Shown: positions 24,068 through 33,548 of the stretch, one piece after another
Layout of the letters: every line of letters begins with the position of its first letter
How positions within the stretch are numbered: position 1 is the stretch's first letter
Origin: Aralia elata
Taxonomy: Eukaryota > Streptophyta > Magnoliopsida > Apiales > Araliaceae
Assembly: GCA_034770075.1 (NCBI GenBank)
Contig: CM068383.1
Span: 34,477,094-34,541,093, forward strand
Length of the DNA stretch: 64,000 nt
Direction of reading: 5' to 3'
The notes under the pieces: generated by a model
The model's database searches: none
The model's input: only the letters and a program-made list of their open reading frames with translations
Told to the model about the DNA's origin: nothing
Program-made: the position numbers and the translations under genes

Positions 24068-24631
24068 CCTACAGCATGTAATGCCCGTGAATTTTGAACG
24101 TCCTTATTAATTAAATCTAATTTAATTCAATGAGTTAACGTTGTGTTCTATCTAAATCAGCTTGGGTTAATTGGTGGGAGATGTATAAGAAGTGTCTATA
24201 CTCGTGTTGGCAGGTATGATATAACTATGGTTAAGAGATAACCATAGGTGAGTCAAGTGTAGGAATTGGTGGGTAATGACTAAAATGGCCAAGAGTGGTT
24301 AATAACCAAGGTAATTATGTAAGGGCAATAACCATTGTATATCCAAGTGGTTAATAACCAATGAAATGATGGCGGGATAATAACCATTGTGTTTAACCAA
24401 TGTAATGATGGCAAGATAATAACCAATGTCTAATAACCAATGAAGAATGGGTAATAACTAATGGATAATTAAGATTTTGCGAAAAGACTATTTTAACCTT
24501 GAAAGAGGTTGGGAAAGGACTAAAATACCCTTGAGGAAGTTGCTAGGAAACTTCCTACTATTGATGAATTGACCAAATTGCCCTTGCCTAGTCATGATTA
24601 ATGACTAGTTTGCCCATGGTCTCTACTTTCC

Positions 24632-24640
24632 TATAAATAG
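24632..24640 (+). promoter_or_regulatory. Likely TATA box of G1 5' LTR
   Basis: TATAAATAG is followed by GACCCCTCACC. The same box is in the 3' LTR at 34104. Transcription would probably start about 30 bp downstream, making most of this LTR R/U5. Confidence 0.65.
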
Positions 24641-25489
24641 GACCCCTCACCAAAGTTAACAAGGGTTGGCTCACTTATTATTCACCAAGTAGAGAGTTTG
24701 TGAGCTTGAGAGAGTTTTGAAGAGAGAAGCAAGAGCAAGTCTTGTGAGAGGAAGAAGAAGACCTTGAAGTGTTTACGCCATCTCCATCCGCATAGCCATT
24801 AAAGCTAGGTATAAACTCCATTCCTTCAAACCCTAGTTTCTTGTTGCTAGTATTATATTATGATTTCTACACACTATTTTGTTAGAAACTTTTATGTGTG
24901 TTGATTGGGGTTGGTGGTATAAAGGGAGTATTCATGGATCTAAGTTTTTATTTTTGTTAGATCTACATTTTTCTAAAAGATTGTTTAACTCATGATTTTA
25001 AAACCAAGGTATGGATCTTCATTTCTTTTAAAACCCTAGTTGTGTGTGGGATTAATTTTTGGTTGTTGTTTGATGCTTATGGAAGGAATGAAGTCTGAAT
25101 AGATCTAAGTTTTATTTTGTTAGATCTACATTTCTCTAAAAGAATGTTTAATTCATGATTTTAAAACCTAGGTGATGATAAATAATCATTGAGTATGTTT
25201 TATTAATAATATGTTGGAGTTTATAAAGATTGGTAGCAAGTTTTAGTGGTTTGATGGGCTAAAACATGTGTACAATAATTTATTGGAGTACAAAATTTAT
25301 TGAGGAAAAATATTGATTTAAGTCATAAATATTTTATTGTAATATTAGAAATATTTTTCTTGGTCATGGGGAAATTTTTTGGAATTTATTTTGGAAATTT
25401 AAAACTTGTTTAATGGTGATTAGAACTCATTTGGTGTGAAAAGGAAAAAAAAAAGGGAAAGGAACTGCCTGGAAGCCAAAGCCGGAGTC

Positions 25490-25680
25490 AGCCTGGACGC
25501 GCATGGCGCGCCAGGGGTGCAACCCTGGCCGCGCATGGCGCGGCAGGCTTAAGATGGTTAACAGGCGAGCACCAAACGACGCCGTTTTGGGTCAAGTCTT
25601 ACCGGTCGCCTAGGCGACGACGCCGTTTCGGGTCCTGTTTGGGGTCAGGCGCGCAAGGCGCGAGGGTTGGTTTTCCAGGG
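25490..25680. repeat. G1 LTR GC island with GCGC-N3-GCGC dyads
   Basis: Contains GCGCATGGCGC twice and GCGCAAGGCGC once, each with GCGC half-sites exactly 3 bp apart. It also holds the 14-bp perfect palindrome GTCGCCTAGGCGAC (25605-25618), the inverted repeat CCAGGG...CCCTGG and two copies of GACGCCGTTT. The surrounding DNA is strongly AT-rich. The same island is at about 34970-35165 in the 3' LTR. Confidence 0.88.
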
Positions 25681-25889
25681 CGAAATTTCGGTTTTACCCC
25701 TCGCCCGGATTTCCAATTAATTACAACCTTGCCATTCCGTTTTAATTTAATTTAATTTAAATGTTTTAAATTGTTTAGTAAATGTTATAAAATTATTAAT
25801 TAAACGAAAATTAATATTTAGGCCCTTAATATTATATTTTCTAAAAAAAAATATTATTTATTAATTATTGTATAATTATTATTAAATAA

Positions 25890-26500
25890 TGATTAAGGAT
25901 AATTAAGAATTGTAAATTAATTATTTATTATTTGATTAACTTTAAATAATAAATAAACTTAATTAGTTATTATTTATTATTAAATAATAACTAAAGATAA
26001 TTATTACTTACTAATTAATTATTTGATTAACTTTAAATAATTAATAAACTTAATTAGTTATTATTTATTATTAAATAATAACTAAAGATAATTATTACTT
26101 ACTAATTAATTATTTATTATTTGATTATCATTAAATAATAAATAAACCTAATTAGTTATTTATTATTAAATAATAACTAAAGGTAATTCATATTTACTAA
26201 TTAATTATTTTTTATTTAACTTTAAATAATAAATAAATATAATTAGTTATTATTTATTATTAAATAATAACTAAAGATAATTGTTACTCACTAATTAATT
26301 ATTATTTGATTAAACTTTAAATAATAAACAAACCTAATTAATTATTATTTAATCTTAAATAATAATTAAAGACAATTAAAAATTTATAATTCGATTATTA
26401 TTTAATTAATAATTAAATAATAAGTGAATATAATTAGGTATTAATTACTATTAATAATAACTAAAGATAATTAATTAATTACTATTTAATAGTAATTAAA
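25890..26500. repeat. AT-rich ~93-bp tandem array in G1 5' LTR
   Basis: The marker AATAACTAAAGATAATT recurs at 25991, 26082, 26178, 26271, 26366 and 26461 (91-96 bp apart), with TTATTATTTATTATTAAATA in most units. Units differ by small indels. The matching array in the 3' LTR begins near 35350. Confidence 0.85.
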
Positions 26501-27892
26501 TGAAGATAGAGTTAATAAAATAGAGAGAGTTTAATAACCCATTAATTAAACAATCATAACAAATTATTTAAGGGTTTAATAAATGAATATTACTTAAGAA
26601 AGAGTAATGTTAATTAATTTAACAATTATAATAAATTGCTTAAAGGTTAATAAGTGATTATCACTTAAGGGAAACATGGTTAATTAATTAAACCATCAAC
26701 CTAGAGATCCATTAAAGTGTCTTATAGGATTTATAATAGTTTATTAACTTATGTGTGCTATGTGAATTGCTTAATTGTTAAATAAATAGCATAAGTAAGC
26801 GTATCGATATACAACTACGCATTGTTGAGTACTAATTGATAGCTCAACATTATCAATGTTAGGTTCTTCAAGGCCAATTAGTTAAAGCTAGAATTATTTG
26901 TAGCTGAGCAAACAGGCAAGTTCCTAACCCTAAACTTCTTACATTATTGCAAGTTCACTAACTCAAACTCGAGTTATTATTTTCGAAGCATGTTAGTGAA
27001 TAATTATTGTCGATTATTCACATCCATACTATTTATTGAGATTCGCACATTGTGCAATTGAATTCCCATCCTATTATGATTGAACTGTAAATTTAATTAA
27101 AGTTCTTTCAAGTATGAATTGTTTATGAGATCGATCTATGCTATTTGTATCAGCTAGATCCAGCATGTCTAAATTGGTTAAGACAATGGTATTTTAAAAG
27201 CTGTTCTTATTAAATTGTTGTGGTAAGAACTCTTGGCTGAGAAAAGGATAAACTTGTTTAAGGCATGATATCAATGTTGGTTATTAAGTGTTTATGCATA
27301 AATCACGGGGTATGAGAGGCTGGTCCCCTCGATTACCAAAACTTTTTAAGAGGTCCAGCTTACATGCTGAGAACCTTAGAAAACGTCCTTGGTTATTTCA
27401 AACCACTCAGTAATTGTCATTCAATTATTCGGATATTCAACTGTTGTTTACTAATTCATGTTCCTTCACACCCTCATACTGTTGTTGATCATTGAAAGCA
27501 AAATTTCCTTCTATCATGATATATCTCTTGTGTATATACTTGCTAAGCAAATTAATTGCTTACCCTTGCTATATCATGATCTTTATTTCAGCTAAGGCAG
27601 AAACGTCTAGAGGAGACAAAGGAAAAGGGAAGGTGCAGGAATAGATGCCCGATAGTGCCTATGTACTAGTTATTATTGAATGTTGTTTGATTAGGTGAAC
27701 CTTTTATTGTATTAAGGGTACGTTTTATGTTAAGGTTAAAGAACCTTGGGACCAGAATTATAAGACTTTAATTCTATTCGATAAACAATGTATGTTTATT
27801 ATTCCGCATTTAGTTAGAAAGTATGTTGTTATTGAGAAATCGTGAGCACCGAATTCGAGGTTAGGAAACCCGAATTTGGGGGTGTCACAGGT

Positions 27893-27905
27893 TGGTATCA
27901 GAGCT
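27893..27905 (+). other. G1 primer-binding site (initiator tRNA-Met)
   Basis: TGGTATCAGAGCT lies three bases after the LTR end TGTCACA, complementary to the initiator tRNA-Met 3' end. Confidence 0.93.
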
Positions 27906-28096
27906 GTAGGTTATAAACGTTGGGAACAAGAAACCTAGGATATAACCTTAGTAGAAAACTCACATAGAGTATGTAGGTGATGGGTCGGGGAGATTCATAG
28001 AGTTCTAGTCGTACCGAATAAAATATCATTTCATTTCATCAATGAATATATTTTATTGTGGTACTGATGTTGATTTATTTGTGTGGTGTTTGTAGG

Positions 28097-28459
28097 ATGT
28101 CAGACGAGCGTCAAGATAGCCTTTCAGTTAACCAGGAGCCCATAGAGCCTAAGGTGATAGGAAACCTGCTGGCAAGGAACGCCGAGCTAGAGGTAAAGGC
28201 TGAACAATTAGAGGGGCAGAACCACGTCCACCAGATTTCTGAATAGCAGTACAAGGACGCTGCTTACAAGGCCCAGGCTGAGTTAGCCGAGTTGCGAGGG
28301 AGGCTGCTGCTAAGGGAGCTGCAGTTAGGACAATTGAAGGATGAGGTAAAGGCTAAGGATGCGAAGATAGTTGAATTGGAGCGAGCCTTAGACATTGTCT
28401 GGATGCAGTTCGATGCTAGATGGATGAATCTGCCCTCCAGTAGCGAGAGCAAGCGTTGA
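28097..28459 (+). pseudogene. G1 ORF0: coiled-coil ORF upstream of gag, one internal stop
   Basis: The ATG at 28097 opens a frame MSDERQDSLSVNQEP that reads 49 codons to TAG at 28244-28246. It continues in the same frame to TGA at 28457-28459, 120 codons in all. Apart from the stop it is a continuous Leu/Glu/Lys/Ala-rich coiled coil (LLARNAELEVKAEQLEGQ before the stop, AELAELRGRLLLRELQLGQ after). It is the counterpart of G2's ORF0 with the same start context, GTAGGATGTC. The stop may be a recent mutation or a read-through/short-product arrangement; one copy cannot decide. The function is unknown. Confidence 0.65.
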
Positions 28460-28976
28460 GTTGCATTCACCTTGTGTCCCTTAGAGGATAGTTAGAAGTG
28501 GGTGGTTATGCCTTGAGCAGTGTTATTGGTACTACCATTTGGTTTACTAGAAATTGTATTAACCTCAGCAAGGTGCGAGGTAGTTCGTAGGTAGGATGTA
28601 CTTCCCAATTATGTAGGTAGGAAAGAATGGTTTAAGTGAATCCCACCTTTTGTTATATTAAATGGGATGGTAGCAATTATGACAATATGCCTGTGATAAA
28701 CGTGTAAGACGCTTAAGTCGGTATATGAATATAGATGCATTATTATGGTATGTGCTTGAGAATTTTACTTGATATACCATTTATGCAATGATTATGTTAA
28801 TTCAGTGAGACTGAATCGGTATCTTAGTAACTTAAATCACTAATCGGGAAAGCAGAATTTCCGAGGTTGGGTAATCTAAAACTCCCACACAAGAGTCATG
28901 TGATTATTATATACATGCTGAATACTTATGTTTTAAGAAAGCCCGAGTAACGTGTTAGGGTTTGCTTAAACAGATA
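28460..28976 (+). other. G1 spacer between ORF0 and gag-pol
   Basis: 517 bp of AT-rich sequence. I find no supported coding or RNA feature. It is equivalent to G2's 22856-23209. Confidence 0.6.
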
Positions 28977-31900
28977 ATGCCGCCCAGACGAATCCTACGA
29001 AACCAAGGGAATGAAGAGTCAGTTAACAATGTAGAGGGAACTCCATCAAACCCAATGCAAGATTTTATCAACATGATGGCTGAAGCTCTGCGGAATCAAA
29101 CGACTACCGCAGGAAACCAGACGGGCAACCACTTAGCCAATTTTAAAGACTTCAAGGCAGTAGGGCCTCCAGAGTTTAGAGGAACAGCGAACCCGATAGA
29201 GGCCCAGTCATGGATAAAGGAGATTGAAAAGGCCTTTGTCATCGCTAGAGTCGCTGAGGAGCAGAAGACAGTTTTTGCTACTTACTTAATGAAAGGTGAG
29301 GCTAACTTCTGGTGGGAAGCCAATCAGAACAAAGCTGGAACTGGAGTCGTGGCGTGGGAAGCTTTCAAGACGTTGTTTTTCGAGAATTACTTTCCTGAGA
29401 GTACGCAGGCAAAAAAAATGGAGATCAAGTTTCTAGAATTGAAGCAAGAAAATTTGTCAGTGTCGGAGTACGCTGCAAAATTCAATGAATTGGCTAGATT
29501 CGCCCCACATCAGGTGGATACTGAGGTGAGGAAGGCCAGGAGATTCGAGAATGGATTAAAGCCGTGGATCTACAGCAAGGTAGCGGTTTTGCAAATTACA
29601 TCGTTCTCAACCTTGTTGGAGAAAGCTCTCATTGCTGAAGGTGGGAGTGAAGCGGTTTCGAAATATAATCGGGAAAGGAACAAGAAGAAGGTAGAAGGAG
29701 GAAATGTAAACGTTAGCGGTGGTGGCAGCAACAATAGGAAGCGTCAATGGAGCAGTGGGGGTAGCAATTCTGAAATTCAGCAAGGGAGCATACAACAGAA
29801 AAGGCCGGTATGTGGGAATTGCGGAAAGGGTCACTCGGGAGAGTGTATGAAGGGGAAGATGGTCTGTTATACCTGTGGACAAGAAGGGCATATCTCGCCC
29901 AATTGTCCTAAGGCGAAGAAGGGAGGTTGCTTCAATTGTGGAGAGATAGGTCATCGGAGCAAGGAATGTCCCCGAAAGAGAAACATGGATGGCGGAAACG
30001 GCAATAGGGGCAACAACTCGAGGGCAACCAGTGGAGGACCAGCCCAGCCAAATAAGCCAACAGCAAGGACCTTCAACATGACAGTACAAGATGCTGTGGC
30101 ATCCAGAGAGGTGGTGTCAGGTATTATTCCAATTAACAACATAGATGCCTATGTGCTATTTGATTCGGGAGCTTCATGCTCTTTTGTTTCTGATGAATTT
30201 GCTCAAAGACTTAATTTGCCTAGTGAACTGTTAGAACACCCGATGAATGTAGAAGTAGCGAACAAAGAGATTATCCCCGTAAACTACATTTATAAAAATT
30301 GTTGTGCTGATGTGAGAGGGTTTAAGCTTAACGTGGACTTGTTGCCGATTCGTCTTGGAGAATTCGATGTAATCCTTGGGATGGATTGGTTAGCGAGCCA
30401 CGGGGCGGTCATTGACTGTAAGAAAAAGTGCATACACCTACAGACTCCGGGTAAGTCGAAGGTGGTGTTCTACGGTAGTAAATCGCCGAGACAATCTTGT
30501 TGTTTGACGATGATACAAGCGAAGAGATTGCTTAAGAAGGGTTGTATAGGTTATTTGGCTTACGTGGTAGATACTCGACGGGTCGAGGGTGAACTTAGTC
30601 AGATACCCGTTGTAAGGGAATTCGCTGATGTCTTCCCAGATGAACTTCCGGGACTGCCGCCGGATAGAGAGATAGAATTTGCAATCGACTTGGTACCCGG
30701 GACGACACCGATATCTAAGGCGCCTTACCGAATGGCACCAGTAGAGATGAAAGAACTGATGGTTCAACTGCAGGAACTGTTAGACAGGGGTTATATCAGG
30801 CCGAGCGTGTCACCATGGGGAGCGCCAGTTCTGTTCGTAAAGAAGAAGGATGGCTCGATGAGGCTTTGTATCGACTACCGTGAGTTGAATAAAGTTACGA
30901 TTAAGAATCGGTATCCGCTGCCCAGGATAGACGATCTGTTTGATCAACTCAAGGGAGCGAAATACTTTTCAAAGATCGATTTAAGGACGGGCTATCATCA
31001 ACTAAGGGTGAGGCAGAAGGATATCCCGAAGACGGCATTCAGAACTCGTTATGGACTTTTCGAGTTCCTGGTTATGTCATTTGGACTGACAAATGCACCA
31101 GCGGCATTCATGGATATGATGAACAGAGTGTTCAAGCAGTATTTGGACAAGTTCGTGGTAGTATTCATCGATGACATCTTGGTGTATTCAGTGTCAGAGG
31201 AAGAACATGCTGAACATCTAAGGATTGCCTTGGAGGCATTAAGAAGGGAGAAGCTATACGCGAAGTTTTCAAAGTGTGAATTTTGGTTGCAGAGGGTGCA
31301 GTTTCTTGGACACGTCATTGACAGTAATGGTGTTTCGGTAGACCCAGCAAAGGTGGAAGCCATTATCAACTGGGAGCAACCAAAGACGCCAACGGAGATC
31401 AGGAGTTTCCTAGGGTTAGCGGGATACTATCGGAGATTCATCCAGGATTTTTCGAAGATAGCATCACCGTTGACCAATCTGACTAGAAAGACGGTAAAGT
31501 TCGTCTGGACAGAGAAGTGCGATGAGAGTTTCTTAGAGTTGAAGAAGAGACTTAGCCAAGCACCAGTGTTGGCATTACCAGACGACACTGGAGGTTTTGT
31601 AGTATACAGTGATGCATCACACAAGGGCCTTGGTTGTGTACTAATGCAGCACGGCAGGGTCATTGCGTACGCTTCACGCCAACTGAAAGACTATGAGAAG
31701 GGATACCCGACTCATGATCTGGAATTAGCAGTAGTAGTGTTCGCCTTGAAGATTTGGAGGCACTACCTATATGGAGAGAAGTGCGAGATATATACAGATC
31801 ACAAAAGTCTGAAATATATCTTCACTCAGAAGGAGCTGAATATGAGGCAGCGCCGATGGTTAGAATTAATCAAGGATTACGATTGTGAGATTCTGTACCA

Positions 31901-33500
31901 TCCGGGCAAAGCAAATGTAGTGGCAGATGCCCTGAGTAGGAAAGGCAGAGAGAAGTTGATGAGGTTTACAACTCAGGCAGAGCTGATAAAGGACTTTGGA
32001 CGCCTGGAACTGGAGGTTAAGTATCCAATGGAGACGGACGAAAAATTGTTCACCGTGACAGTGGGTCCGACTCTACTGGATAAGATAAAGGAGGCTCAAG
32101 AATTTGATGAAGAATGCATTGGCATTAAGAAGCAACTATCGGAAGGAAAAACGTTGAAGTTCAAGGTTGACAGCACGGGTCTGCTGAGATTCGAGGGAAG
32201 GATCTGGATACCCTATGTACCAGACTTAAGGGAAGAAATATTGCAGGAGGCCCATAATACGAGATTTTCGGTACATCCGGGTAGCACCAAGATGTATCAA
32301 GATCTTCGTCAACATTATTGGTGGCCGCATTTGAAAGGGGAAGTTGCGGAATTCGTCAGCCGGTGTTTAACTTGTCAGAGGGTCAAGGCAGAGCACCAAC
32401 GGCCGAGCGGATTGTTGCAGCCCTTAGAGATTCCCGAGTGGAAGTGGGAGCACATCACTATGGATTTTGTGGTAGGACTCCCGACAACACAAAAGGGTCT
32501 AGACGCCATCTGGGTGATCGTAGATCGGTTGACCAAGTCTGCCCATTTTCTACCAATCAAGATCAGGTACAAATTGGAACAGTTGGCGAAACTCTACGTG
32601 AAGGAGATAGTATCGCGACATGGAGTACCGGTGTCTATTGTATCTGACAGAGATCCGCGCTTCACGTCAAATTTTTGGAGAAGTCTACAGGAAAGAATGG
32701 GAACACAATTGAGAATGAGTACGGCGTATCATCCTCAGACCGATGGTCAGAGCGAGCGAACAATTCAGACCCTGGAGGACATGCTCCGGGCAGTTGTGAT
32801 GGACTTAGGTGGCAGCTGGGACGATCATTTGCCCTTGGTAGAGTTCGCTTACAACAATAGTTATCACGCTAACATCGGTATGCCACCGTACGAAGCGTTA
32901 TATAGAAGAAAGTGTCGAATGCCGTTGTGTTGGGATGAAGTTGGTGAACGGAGATTGTTGGGACCAGAATTGGTACAACAAACCGTGGAAATCATTAAAG
33001 TAATAAGACAGCGGTTAGTAGCAGCCCATGATCGTCAGAAAAAGTATGCCGACTTACATCGTCAGAAGCGGGACTTTGAAGTTAGTAGCTTTGTGTTCTT
33101 GAAGGTATCTCCCTGGAAAGGGAAGATCCGTTTTGAGAAGAAGGGTAAATTGAGCCCTAGGTTTATAGGACCTTTTGAAATATTAAGGAGAATAGGCGAA
33201 GTGGCGTACGAAGTAGCATTACCTCCTGAACTTGAGCACGTTCACAACGTGTTTCATGTATCAGTGTTGCGTCCGTATAAGCCAGATTACAAGCATGTCA
33301 TTTCTTATGAGCCAATTCAAGTCGAAAAGGACTTATCGTACGAGGAGGTTCCTGTCCAGATTCTCGATATGAAGGAACAGAAGCTGAGAAACAAGACCAT
33401 ACATTCCGTCAAAGTTCTCTGGAGAAATCACGCAGTCGAAGAAGCTACGTGGGAACTCGAAGAGAAAATGAAGGCAAATTATCCGTTCTTATTTGAGTAA
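28977..33500 (+). CDS. G1 gag-pol polyprotein, intact chromovirus frame
   Basis: One open frame of 1507 residues. I start it at the ATG giving MPPRRILRN, which matches the G2 gag start; upstream sense codons are not preceded by an ATG. Order: retrotransposon gag domain (about 60-200), three Cys-His knuckles (CGNCGKGHSGEC, CYTCGQEGHISPNC, CFNCGEIGHRSKEC), and an aspartic protease with DSGAS at residue 396. RT follows with LCIDYRELNK and catalytic FIDD at 730-733, then RNase H (YSDASHKGLG, HPGKANVVADALSRK). Integrase has a zinc finger ending CLTCQRVK, catalytic Asp1163 and Asp1224, and Glu1260 with DD35E spacing. The tail (VKVLWRNHAVEEATWELEEK) is a chromodomain-like module thought to guide integration to heterochromatin. 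No frame break or lost catalytic residue is visible. Confidence 0.96.
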   Translation: MPPRRILRNQGNEESVNNVEGTPSNPMQDFINMMAEALRNQTTTAGNQTGNHLANFKDFKAVGPPEFRGTANPIEAQSWIKEIEKAFVIARVAEEQKTVFATYLMKGEANFWWEANQNKAGTGVVAWEAFKTLFFENYFPESTQAKKMEIKFLELKQENLSVSEYAAKFNELARFAPHQVDTEVRKARRFENGLKPWIYSKVAVLQITSFSTLLEKALIAEGGSEAVSKYNRERNKKKVEGGNVNVSGGGSNNRKRQWSSGGSNSEIQQGSIQQKRPVCGNCGKGHSGECMKGKMVCYTCGQEGHISPNCPKAKKGGCFNCGEIGHRSKECPRKRNMDGGNGNRGNNSRATSGGPAQPNKPTARTFNMTVQDAVASREVVSGIIPINNIDAYVLFDSGASCSFVSDEFAQRLNLPSELLEHPMNVEVANKEIIPVNYIYKNCCADVRGFKLNVDLLPIRLGEFDVILGMDWLASHGAVIDCKKKCIHLQTPGKSKVVFYGSKSPRQSCCLTMIQAKRLLKKGCIGYLAYVVDTRRVEGELSQIPVVREFADVFPDELPGLPPDREIEFAIDLVPGTTPISKAPYRMAPVEMKELMVQLQELLDRGYIRPSVSPWGAPVLFVKKKDGSMRLCIDYRELNKVTIKNRYPLPRIDDLFDQLKGAKYFSKIDLRTGYHQLRVRQKDIPKTAFRTRYGLFEFLVMSFGLTNAPAAFMDMMNRVFKQYLDKFVVVFIDDILVYSVSEEEHAEHLRIALEALRREKLYAKFSKCEFWLQRVQFLGHVIDSNGVSVDPAKVEAIINWEQPKTPTEIRSFLGLAGYYRRFIQDFSKIASPLTNLTRKTVKFVWTEKCDESFLELKKRLSQAPVLALPDDTGGFVVYSDASHKGLGCVLMQHGRVIAYASRQLKDYEKGYPTHDLELAVVVFALKIWRHYLYGEKCEIYTDHKSLKYIFTQKELNMRQRRWLELIKDYDCEILYHPGKANVVADALSRKGREKLMRFTTQAELIKDFGRLELEVKYPMETDEKLFTVTVGPTLLDKIKEAQEFDEECIGIKKQLSEGKTLKFKVDSTGLLRFEGRIWIPYVPDLREEILQEAHNTRFSVHPGSTKMYQDLRQHYWWPHLKGEVAEFVSRCLTCQRVKAEHQRPSGLLQPLEIPEWKWEHITMDFVVGLPTTQKGLDAIWVIVDRLTKSAHFLPIKIRYKLEQLAKLYVKEIVSRHGVPVSIVSDRDPRFTSNFWRSLQERMGTQLRMSTAYHPQTDGQSERTIQTLEDMLRAVVMDLGGSWDDHLPLVEFAYNNSYHANIGMPPYEALYRRKCRMPLCWDEVGERRLLGPELVQQTVEIIKVIRQRLVAAHDRQKKYADLHRQKRDFEVSSFVFLKVSPWKGKIRFEKKGKLSPRFIGPFEILRRIGEVAYEVALPPELEHVHNVFHVSVLRPYKPDYKHVISYEPIQVEKDLSYEEVPVQILDMKEQKLRNKTIHSVKVLWRNHAVEEATWELEEKMKANYPFLFE

Positions 33501-33533
33501 CCCTATTTTTGCAATTCCGAGGACGGAATTTTT

Positions 33534-33548
33534 ATAAGGGGAGAGGGA
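33534..33548 (+). other. G1 polypurine tract
   Basis: AAGGGGAGAGGGA lies directly before the 3' LTR start TGTAATGCCC at 33549. It is preceded by GACGGAATTTTTAT, a motif similar to the one before G0's tract (GACGAAATCTTTTT). Confidence 0.9.

Larger units (their letters stand above)
24077..27889 (+). mobile_element. G1 5' LTR
   Basis: 3813 bp, from TGTAATGCCCGTG to GGGGGTGTCACA. The first part contains repeated AATAACCA(A/T)TG words (about 24280-24470) and a TATA box. It is followed by a GC-rich dyad island (25490-25680), an AT-rich tandem array (25890-26500) and AT-rich unique sequence to the primer site. It has no gene of its own. Confidence 0.93.

Noticed and set aside
29607..31663. Minus-strand ORFs opposite G1 gag-pol
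   Set aside because: Antisense shadows of the intact gag-pol frame.
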